Source: Candidatus Magasanikiibacteriota bacterium (lineage in GTDB: Bacteria > Patescibacteriota > Patescibacteriia > Magasanikbacterales > GWA2-37-8). Taken from it: a stretch of 11,879 bases of DNA. Of the stretch, positions 1 through 4,823 are shown one piece after another. Positions within the stretch are counted from its first letter, which is position 1; the number at the start of each line of letters is the position of its first letter. The notes under the pieces were generated by a model that was given only the letters and a program-made list of their open reading frames with translations, did no database searches and was not told where the DNA came from. Location of the stretch: the NCBI GenBank assembly GCA_026396535.1, contig JAPLWP010000148.1:1-11879 (forward strand), in the 5' to 3' direction. A program made the translations under genes and the position numbers.

Positions 1-690
1 GTTAGCAGTTTCAGCAGTAACTTCAGCTACAGGAGCTTCCGCTTCTACTTTCTTTGCACTGTTTTCGGCCTTTACGTTTTTTGTAATTTTTAATTCACCT
101 GGACCACGAACAATCACCAAAGCATTGCGACCACCTGGAACAGCGCCTTTGACATAAATTTCATTTGTTTCTGGATGTACTTCTACAACTTCCAAATTCT
201 TTACAGTTACTTGATCGCCACCCATGCGACCAGCCATGCGCATACCTTTGAAAACGCGTTGCACACCACCGGCACCAATGGAACCAGGAGCACGCAAGTT
301 GTCTTTATGACCGTGAGATGCAGGACCACCACGGAAATGATGACGCTTCACTACACCGGCAAAACCTTTACCTTTACTTACGCCAGTTACTTCGATTTCA
401 TCACCGACAGTAAATGTATCTACCAAAACCAAATCACCGCGGGTAAGACCCTCGGTTTTTTCTGAACTAAATTCTTTTAAGAACTCACTGTGAGCCAAGT
501 CTTTCAAATGTCCAGCTTGAGGTTTACTCAAACGCCATTCTTTCTTTTCACCAAAACCAAGTTGCACAGCATCTTTCTTTACCAAAACAACGGTACAAGG
601 TCCGGCCAAAACACGAGTTACTGGCACTACTTCACCGGAAGGTAAAAATACCTGTGTCATTGCGATTTTCTTTCCTAAAATGAATTTCAT
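1..690 (-). CDS. rplC: 50S ribosomal protein L3, C-terminus cut by window edge
   Basis: Structural protein of the large ribosomal subunit that binds 23S rRNA near the peptidyl-transferase centre. The start is the ATG at 688-690, giving the classic L3 opening MKFILGKKIAMTQVF. A second ATG 10 codons in would remove conserved sequence. The body shows L3 hallmarks: FRGGPASHGHKDNLRAPGSI, MRMAGRMGGDQVTVKNLEVV and VKGAVPGGRNALV. After about residue 205, where the family normally ends, the frame continues for more than 20 residues as a low-complexity Ala/Glu/Val/Lys tail (KKVEAEAPVAEVTAETAN) and leaves the window without a stop. No SD sequence precedes the start. The gene is the first after a long leader with its own promoter and terminator hairpin, so it probably heads an rplC-rplD... 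transcript. Identity is certain; the length of the tail is unknown. Confidence 0.97.
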   Translation of the reverse strand, partial: MKFILGKKIAMTQVFLPSGEVVPVTRVLAGPCTVVLVKKDAVQLGFGEKKEWRLSKPQAGHLKDLAHSEFLKEFSSEKTEGLTRGDLVLVDTFTVGDEIEVTGVSKGKGFAGVVKRHHFRGGPASHGHKDNLRAPGSIGAGGVQRVFKGMRMAGRMGGDQVTVKNLEVVEVHPETNEIYVKGAVPGGRNALVIVRGPGELKITKNVKAENSAKKVEAEAPVAEVTAETAN

Positions 691-759
691 AGTATTTTTT
701 GTCATTGCTTCCCAGACTAAAGGAAGGTAACTTAATTAAATTTCTAATCTTTTTTTAAC

Positions 760-821
760 AAAAAACTAGAAGCAACAACACTGATTAAAACCACTTTGGT
801 TTACAGTACTTTTGCTTCTAG
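760..821 (-). terminator. Intrinsic terminator/attenuator hairpin in rplC leader
   Basis: On the minus strand a perfect 10-bp stem CTAGAAGCAA/TTGCTTCTAG (812-821 with 766-775) encloses nested pairings ACTG/CAGT and AAACCA/TGGTTT, and is followed at once by TTTTTT (760-765). It lies downstream of the leader promoter and upstream of rplC, so it would stop leader transcripts unless disrupted. Confidence 0.75.
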
Positions 822-893
822 CCTTCTTTGCTTTCCAAAATTTGGTAGGCGGTATCGACTGTCACAAGACAGCAGATGATATAAGAATGGCTT

Positions 894-974
894 TTAGTTT
901 TTTATTGGTAAATATCTTTTTTTCTCCTGAGCTAAACCTGCCTGTGTAAATGTTTTTTGCTTTTTCCTGTTCAT
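894..974 (-). CDS. Possible 26-residue basic leader peptide
   Basis: A short frame within the rplC leader begins MNRKKQKTFTQ and ends PIKN-stop (TAA at 894-896). It is rich in Lys and Arg and lies between the promoter and the terminator hairpin, as a regulatory leader peptide would. Its ATG sits in the 4-base loop of a 5-bp hairpin (CCTGT/ACAGG, 966-979). It has no SD sequence, but neither do the AT-rich genes here. A frame of this length can arise by chance in AT-rich DNA. Confidence 0.3.
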   Translation of the reverse strand: MNRKKQKTFTQAGLAQEKKRYLPIKN

Positions 975-1024
975 ACAGGGCAAATCTTATTTACTTAGAC
1001 CTTTTAGCTAACTACTTGGTGCTT

Positions 1025-1053
1025 ATAATAGCACAATTCCTACGGTTTGTCAA
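1025..1053 (-). promoter_or_regulatory. Sigma70-type promoter of the rplC leader
   Basis: On the minus strand a perfect -35 TTGACA (1048-1053) is separated by exactly 17 bases from a -10 TATTAT (1025-1030). Transcription would begin near 1018, about 330 bases before the rplC start. A 6-bp inverted repeat AGGGTT/AACCCT (1053-1068) lies directly upstream of the -35 and could be an operator or a weak end signal for rpsJ. Confidence 0.8.
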
Positions 1054-1069
1054 GGGTTTTACAACCCTC

Positions 1070-1435
1070 TTACATCTTGATTTCTACATCTACACCAGCT
1101 GGCAAATTCAAACTCATCAAAGCGTCTACACATTTTGGACCGGCATTGATAATATCGATCAAACGTTTGTGTACGCGCATTTCATACTGTTCACGAGCAT
1201 CTTTATGTACAAAGGTGGAGCGCAATACAGTGAATTTGGACTTTTCAGTAGGCAAAGGTACTGGACCGATTACTTTGGCATCGTTGCGAGCAGCGGTGTC
1301 AATAATAGTCTTAGTAGCCTGATCGATGATACGGTTGTCGTAAGCGCGGATTTTGATGCGGATACGAGTACCAACTTCTTCTTTGGCCTTTGGAGCTACT
1401 TTTTCAGCTTTAGTTGTAGGATTTGTAGTTGTCAT
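1070..1435 (-). CDS. rpsJ: 30S ribosomal protein S10
   Basis: Small-subunit ribosomal protein, also known as the transcription antitermination factor NusE. The core matches S10: [16 protein letters not shown], then [19 protein letters not shown], then [15 protein letters not shown], ending in GVDVEIKM. The protein has 121 residues against about 102 in most bacteria. The excess is an N-terminal Thr/Lys/Ala-rich segment (residues 1-21), probably disordered. The start ATG (1433-1435) is preceded by AT-rich DNA with no SD. It lies 87 bases downstream of tuf with a GC-rich hairpin between them. No clear promoter of its own is seen, so it is likely read from the tuf promoter with partial termination. 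Confidence 0.97.
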   Translation of the reverse strand: MTTTNPTTKAEKVAPKAKEEVGTRIRIKIRAYDNRIIDQATKTIIDTAARNDAKVIGPVPLPTEKSKFTVLRSTFVHKDAREQYEMRVHKRLIDIINAGPKCVDALMSLNLPAGVDVEIKM

Positions 1436-1487
1436 GTTTTTAATTAAATAAAGGAACTAATTAAAGAGCGTCTTAAAGAAATTATAA

Positions 1488-1514
1488 GGGGAGGTGTGTT
1501 TGAAACACCTCCCC
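1488..1514 (-). terminator. GC-rich hairpin between tuf and rpsJ
   Basis: A perfect 10-bp stem GGGGAGGTGT/ACACCTCCCC with a 7-base loop starts about 9 bases after the tuf stop. On the minus strand it is followed by TTATAATTTCTTT, which is T-rich but interrupted. It is probably a weak terminator or mRNA-stabilising end that sets a lower rpsJ level than tuf. Confidence 0.6.
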
Positions 1515-1522
1515 AGATAATC

Positions 1523-2713
1523 TTATTTGTTGATTTTTGTTACTACACCAGCGCCGACGGTACGACCACCTTCGCGGATAGTGAACTTCATTTTGTCTTC
1601 CATAGCTACTGGAGTGATCAATCTGACCTTCAAATTGACAGTATCACCCGGCATAACCATTTCTACACCAGCTGGCAATTCGAGAACATCACCAGTTACA
1701 TCGGTAGTACGGATATAGAACTGAGGTTTGTAACCTTTGAAGAATGGTTTATGACGACCACCTTCTTCTTTGGACAAGATATAAACTTCCGCATCAAATT
1801 CAGTATGAGGAGTAATAGAACCGATTTTGGCCAAAACCATACCGCGTTCTACTTCTTCTTTCTTGGTGCCGCGCAACAAGATACCAGCGTTATCACCGGC
1901 CTGACCTTCTTTGAGGGATTTGTTAAACATTTCAATACCAGTAACGATAGTCTTCATTGGTTCTTCGCGTAGACCAACGATAGAAATTTCATCACCAATT
2001 TTTACCATACCACTTTCGATACGGCCAGTTACTACTGTACCACGGCCTTCAATGGAGAATACATCTTCAACAGGCATCAAGAATGGTTTGTCAGTAGCGC
2101 GCTGTGGCTCTGGAATATATTCATCCAAAGTCTTGATCAAGTCCATAACAGGCTTGGAAGCGGCTTCGTCAGTTGGATTTTCCAAAGCTTTCAAAGCGGA
2201 ACCACGGATAATAGGAGTGGTGTCGCCAGGGAAACCATATTTGTTCAAAAGATCACGAACTTCAACTTCTACCAATTCAACCAAATCTGGGTCAGCCATG
2301 TCGATCTTGTTCAAAAATACTACGATGTAAGGCACACCTACCTGACGAGCAAGTAAGATATGTTCACGAGTCTGAGGCATCGGACCGTCAGCAGCAGATA
2401 CTACCAAAATAGCACCATCCATCTGAGCAGCACCGGTGATCATGTTTTTCACATAGTCAGCATGACCTGGACAGTCAACGTGAGCATAGTGACGTTTTTC
2501 GGATTCGTATTCAACGTGAGCAGTAGAAATGGTAATACCACGAGCTTTTGACTCAGGAGCTTTATCCAAATCGCCTACGCCCTTATTCTGGGCAACACCG
2601 CCATGAGCGGCCAACACCTGCAAAATAGCAGCTGTCAAAGTTGTCTTACCGTGGTCAACGTGACCAATTGTACCTACGTTCAAGTGGGGCTTGGTTCTTG
2701 AAAACTCAGCCAT
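1523..2713 (-). CDS. tuf: Translation elongation factor Tu
   Basis: EF-Tu is the GTPase that carries aminoacyl-tRNA to the ribosomal A site. At 396 residues it is full length. G1 is GHVDHGKT (17-24), followed by switch I with KARGITIS, G3 DCPGH, G4 NKID and G5 in GSALKAL. Domains 2 and 3 are intact, with [39 protein letters not shown] and the terminal [11 protein letters not shown]. The ATG at 2711-2713 gives the standard EF-Tu N-terminus ([20 protein letters not shown]). No SD precedes it; the 5' UTR can fold (CCCGA/TCGGG nested inside GGCT/AGCC, within about 2730-2770). A strong promoter lies 120-150 bases upstream. It heads the tuf-rpsJ cluster. Confidence 0.98.
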   Translation of the reverse strand: MAEFSRTKPHLNVGTIGHVDHGKTTLTAAILQVLAAHGGVAQNKGVGDLDKAPESKARGITISTAHVEYESEKRHYAHVDCPGHADYVKNMITGAAQMDGAILVVSAADGPMPQTREHILLARQVGVPYIVVFLNKIDMADPDLVELVEVEVRDLLNKYGFPGDTTPIIRGSALKALENPTDEAASKPVMDLIKTLDEYIPEPQRATDKPFLMPVEDVFSIEGRGTVVTGRIESGMVKIGDEISIVGLREEPMKTIVTGIEMFNKSLKEGQAGDNAGILLRGTKKEEVERGMVLAKIGSITPHTEFDAEVYILSKEEGGRHKPFFKGYKPQFYIRTTDVTGDVLELPAGVEMVMPGDTVNLKVRLITPVAMEDKMKFTIREGGRTVGAGVVTKINK

Positions 2714-2801
2714 AGGATTAAATCTTCACGGCTCTACACCCGAGTGGTCGGGGCAGATTTTTGTCCAGCCGTTGTTTTTGTATATATATTAATAAAAGAA
2801 A

Positions 2802-2829
2802 CACGCTAACCAAATAGTTGATTAGCGTG
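2802..2829 (-). terminator. Terminator-like hairpin at the tuf transcription start
   Basis: On the minus strand a 12-bp stem (CACGCTAATCAA with TTGGTTAGCGTG, one G-T pair) with loop CTAT is followed by TTTCTTTTATT. It sits downstream of the acidic-protein gene and would end that transcript. It also lies just inside the predicted tuf start point, so the tuf mRNA would begin within the stem. Confidence 0.7.
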
Positions 2830-2832
2830 GGC

Positions 2833-2861
2833 ATTATATCAGGGTTTATGGGTTTTGGCAA
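2833..2861 (-). promoter_or_regulatory. Sigma70-type promoter of tuf
   Basis: On the minus strand -35 TTGCCA (2856-2861), a 17-base spacer and -10 TATAAT (2833-2838). The predicted start near 2826 falls inside the hairpin at 2802-2829, leaving a 5' UTR of about 110 bases before the tuf ATG. Confidence 0.75.
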
Positions 2862-2904
2862 GGGCTAAAGGGGTGTGGATAAATATTTGACATGAACACA
2901 TTTT

Positions 2905-3471
2905 TTATTCAATGGGTTCTAAATAGAATTTTTCTTCTTCTCCTTCAGGTAAATCGGATAAATCTTCCTCGGCAAAATTGGCGGCTGGAGCAGATCCGGA
3001 ATTAAGAGGGGCGGTTGGAGCCACATAACTTACCGGCTCAACTGGTGGCTGTGGGACCGAATCACCGGATGGAGCGAATTCAATACCGTCTTCTTCGTCT
3101 TCTAGCTCAGAATCATCGATTTCTTCGCTAACCTCAGGCAAATTATGCACTTCTGGGAGCTTTTCTTCCTGTTCTACAGGCTCTGGCTCTTCTGGCTCAG
3201 TCTCCTCTACCTCCGGTTCGTCGTACTGAATCTGGGGCAAAGTGGCTTTTTTTTCATTTTGTTCTTGCCAACGATTGATATCGTGATTGAGACGGCTAAG
3301 CATCTCCTCTTCGGCTAAATCAGATACCTCAGCAGTAGTATTGAGCAAATCTTCATATTCATTGAGATTCATCACTACCATCGCTTCATCGGTATCGCGA
3401 TCCAATATCACAAATCTATCGCCAGTGCGCTTTACCAATCTGATTATTCTGTCTAATTGATTTTGCTTCAT
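2905..3471 (-). CDS. Acidic protein with Phd/YefM-like N-terminus
   Basis: Function not known; 188 residues. Residues 8-44 (RIIRLVKRTGDRFVILDRD, then MVVMNLNEYEDLL) resemble the beta-hairpin and helix of Phd/YefM-type antitoxin DNA-binding domains, in which a 'vvlmsldeYe.L' motif is typical. Residues 50-75 could form a helix. From about residue 80 to the end it is a long, probably disordered Glu/Asp/Pro-rich tail. No toxin gene is adjacent: tuf lies downstream and a HAD phosphatase upstream, so a classical toxin-antitoxin pair is not supported. The start ATG (3469-3471) lacks an SD. It has its own promoter overlapping the upstream stop codon, and a terminator hairpin lies downstream. The N-terminal fold assignment is by motif resemblance only. 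Confidence 0.85.
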   Translation of the reverse strand: MKQNQLDRIIRLVKRTGDRFVILDRDTDEAMVVMNLNEYEDLLNTTAEVSDLAEEEMLSRLNHDINRWQEQNEKKATLPQIQYDEPEVEETEPEEPEPVEQEEKLPEVHNLPEVSEEIDDSELEDEEDGIEFAPSGDSVPQPPVEPVSYVAPTAPLNSGSAPAANFAEEDLSDLPEGEEEKFYLEPIE

Positions 3472-3510
3472 AAATTAGTAATTTCAAACTTATCAGTGGT
3501 TTATAGTTTT

Positions 3511-3539
3511 ATTCTATATAAGCAGGGACAAATAGTCAA
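3511..3539 (-). promoter_or_regulatory. Promoter of the acidic-protein gene
   Basis: On the minus strand -35 TTGACT (3534-3539), a 17-base spacer and -10 TAGAAT (3511-3516). The -35 box contains the TGA stop of the upstream HAD gene (3536-3538). The predicted 5' UTR is roughly 30-35 bases. Confidence 0.7.
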
Positions 3540-4153
3540 CTCAAAAAAATGCGTATGAGTGCGGGCAGATCAACGGGCTTGTCAGCAATAGCCAGTGGAT
3601 TGCCCAGTTCAAGCGTGGCTAAAGAGTGATAACCCCACGCCACAGCTATAGAATCCACACTAGCGACTCTCGCTTCTTTAATATCACCCAGGGTATCCGT
3701 AACAAAAATGCAGTCGTGAGCCGTTAGATTAAAATCTTTAAAAATCATCTGAATTTTTTTTGATTTATTACTTTCAATTTCCGGACCCATGATAGCGGCA
3801 AAATAATTTTGTAAATTATGTTGAGATAAAAAATCTTTTATAATATTGCCTAGTGTAGACGATACAACTATCATCTCATAATCTTTGCTCAAATCTTTTA
3901 TTACTTCTGGCATGCCGGGCACACAGCTTATCCGCTTGAGTTCCGGCTCATATTTAGAAAAAAAATCTTTTACACCACTGTCAGACAAAATATCATTTGG
4001 CTGTTTGGTTACAGAATCATAAATGTTGCCGTCAAATAATTTACGATACTGATCTTGCGAAATTCTAGCTCTATTTTTATTTTGGATACGAAAAGAAAAA
4101 TCAAAACTATCTACAATTACTCCATCAAAATCAAATAAAATATATTTTTTCAT
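3536..4153 (-). CDS. HAD-superfamily phosphatase (subfamily IA-like)
   Basis: A haloacid-dehalogenase-fold hydrolase of the phosphoglycolate phosphatase/pyrophosphatase type, probably cytosolic and acting on a small phosphorylated metabolite. All four motifs are visible in 205 residues. Motif I is FDFDGVIVDS with nucleophile Asp8 and Asp10. Motif II is VVSST (Ser98/Ser99/Thr100). Motif III is a Lys near 130-133 (SNKSKK). Motif IV is VTDTLGDIKEA with Asp153 and Asp157. Residues 16-80 form an alpha-helical cap of the C1 type. The substrate cannot be told from sequence. The ATG at 4151-4153 lies only 8 bases after a well-placed -10 box, so the mRNA is probably leaderless. The stop TGA is part of the next gene's -35. 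Confidence 0.93.
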   Translation of the reverse strand: MKKYILFDFDGVIVDSFDFSFRIQNKNRARISQDQYRKLFDGNIYDSVTKQPNDILSDSGVKDFFSKYEPELKRISCVPGMPEVIKDLSKDYEMIVVSSTLGNIIKDFLSQHNLQNYFAAIMGPEIESNKSKKIQMIFKDFNLTAHDCIFVTDTLGDIKEARVASVDSIAVAWGYHSLATLELGNPLAIADKPVDLPALIRIFLS

Positions 4154-4161
4154 ATAACTAC

Positions 4162-4190
4162 ATTCTAATCGCCTTTTAACACTATGTCCA
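4162..4190 (-). promoter_or_regulatory. Promoter of the HAD gene, predicting a leaderless mRNA
   Basis: On the minus strand -35 TGGACA (4185-4190), a 17-base spacer and -10 TAGAAT (4162-4167). Only 8 bases separate the -10 from the ATG, so transcription should start within 0-2 bases of the initiation codon. Confidence 0.65.
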
Positions 4191-4203
4191 TGTCTAAAAA
4201 AAT

Positions 4204-4234
4204 AAAAAATCCCAACTCTAGATTGGGATTTTTT
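4204..4234. terminator. Bidirectional intrinsic terminator
   Basis: A stem of 8 GC-containing pairs (AATCCCAA 4208-4215 with TTGGGATT 4223-4230) extends through flanking A and T runs to about 12 bp, with loop CTCTAGA. A T-run follows on the plus strand (to 4237) and an A-run precedes (4198-4209), so it can end transcripts in both directions. On the minus strand it ends the GC-rich small membrane gene before the HAD promoter, which it nearly abuts. Confidence 0.8.
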
Positions 4235-4271
4235 ATTAATTCTGATTACAAATTTTTATAATCAAAGTGTG

Positions 4272-4312
4272 GCGCGCTTTTTTCTGTCTCCTTGTCAGAA
4301 AAATTGGCGCGC
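4272..4312. repeat. GCGCGC inverted repeat downstream of GC-rich gene
   Basis: GCGCGC (4272-4277) pairs with GCGCGC (4307-4312), and TTTTTCTG (4279-4286) pairs with CAGAAAAA (4296-4303), separated by a small asymmetric internal loop. It lies between the end of the small membrane gene and the bidirectional terminator. It could be a processing or terminator element, or a boundary of the GC-rich segment. Confidence 0.6.
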
Positions 4313-4344
4313 GGATGGAGTGGATGAAGTGTGACAGCAAGACA

Positions 4345-4677
4345 TCAGACAGTCGCCTCCGGACGCGGACGCGGCAGCTTGGCGCTCGCCTCCCGAACAC
4401 GAATCGCGCGTTGCGGATCGCGCTGGAACGGGGCGAGCACCTGATGCAGATCGCTAGCCGGAGCGTACCGCTTCTCGACCAGCAACTTGCTGGAAGGATG
4501 AACTGGAACCTGATCCAGTTCCTCACCGAGGCGAATAGCCCAGAACAGCGACCCGAAACCGAGAACCGCGCTCACGATGTCCAAGAACGTGGGCTTGCCC
4601 GGCACGAGGTGCACCAAGAAGTAGCCAGCGCCGAGAACCGCGATCACGCACAGTGTAATCAGTTGCAGTTTTTTCAA
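4345..4677 (-). CDS. Small GC-rich two-TM membrane protein
   Basis: Unrecognised; 110 residues from a TTG start (4675-4677). I chose TTG because AAAAAGGAG lies 4 bases upstream and the resulting N-terminus MKKLQLITLCVIAVLGAG is a natural membrane-entry sequence. The frame extends upstream to a GTG at 4728, but that lies at the predicted transcription start and would add a polar, Pro/Cys-containing segment. Two hydrophobic spans are visible, about 5-23 and 29-50, followed by a basic, Pro/Arg-rich cytoplasmic-type tail ending LPRPRPEATV. Codon use is strongly GC-rich, unlike the HAD gene and the secreted-protein gene on either side. A recognisable promoter precedes it. Confidence 0.8.
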   Translation of the reverse strand: MKKLQLITLCVIAVLGAGYFLVHLVPGKPTFLDIVSAVLGFGSLFWAIRLGEELDQVPVHPSSKLLVEKRYAPASDLHQVLAPFQRDPQRAIRVREASAKLPRPRPEATV

Positions 4678-4732
4678 AGCACTCCTTTTTGCCGGTAGGC
4701 AAGGCCATGACGGCCCTATACCGGACACAACT

Positions 4733-4761
4733 TAACTAACATAATTATAACAAAAAGTCAA
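4733..4761 (-). promoter_or_regulatory. Promoter of the small GC-rich membrane gene
   Basis: On the minus strand -35 TTGACT (4756-4761), a 17-base spacer, and an extended -10 TGT-TAGTTA (hexamer 4733-4738). The predicted start near 4726 leaves about 50 bases before the TTG start and argues against use of the GTG at 4728. Confidence 0.55.
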
Positions 4762-4787
4762 GGGTAAAGATATAGTGCAAATAAAAA

Positions 4788-4812
4788 AATCCCCCGATTT
4801 TATCGAGGGATT
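4788..4812 (-). terminator. Terminator of the secreted-protein gene
   Basis: An 11-bp stem (AATCCCTCGAT with ATCGGGGGATT on the minus strand, one T-G pair) with loop AAA is followed by a run of T. It lies 11 bases after the stop of the 671-residue gene. A T-rich stretch also follows on the plus strand, so it may work both ways. Confidence 0.85.
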
Positions 4813-4823
4813 TTTATTTTATT

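Larger units (their letters stand above)
691..1069 (-). promoter_or_regulatory. Long rplC leader, putative attenuator region
   Basis: This 379-base gap between rpsJ and rplC is unusual inside an S10-type operon. Reading toward rplC it holds a short inverted repeat (1053-1068), a strong promoter (1025-1053), a hairpin with a start codon in its loop (966-979), a 26-codon reading frame (894-974), a small hairpin (859-872) and a long terminator hairpin with a T6 tract (760-821), then about 70 bases to the rplC start. The arrangement suits a ribosomal-protein attenuation leader. An independent small RNA ending at the terminator is an alternative. I did not recognise a known leader or RNA family. 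Confidence 0.6.

Noticed and set aside
2730..2775. tRNA-like string near the tuf start (plus strand CCCGAGTGGTCGGGG)
   Set aside because: It resembles a D-arm, but no anticodon arm, T-arm or acceptor stem can be built around it. It is better read as a small hairpin in the tuf 5' UTR.
2905..3471. Toxin-antitoxin pair based on the Phd-like domain
   Set aside because: No toxin-like gene lies on either side. The neighbours are tuf and a HAD phosphatase with complete catalytic motifs, and each gene has its own promoter.
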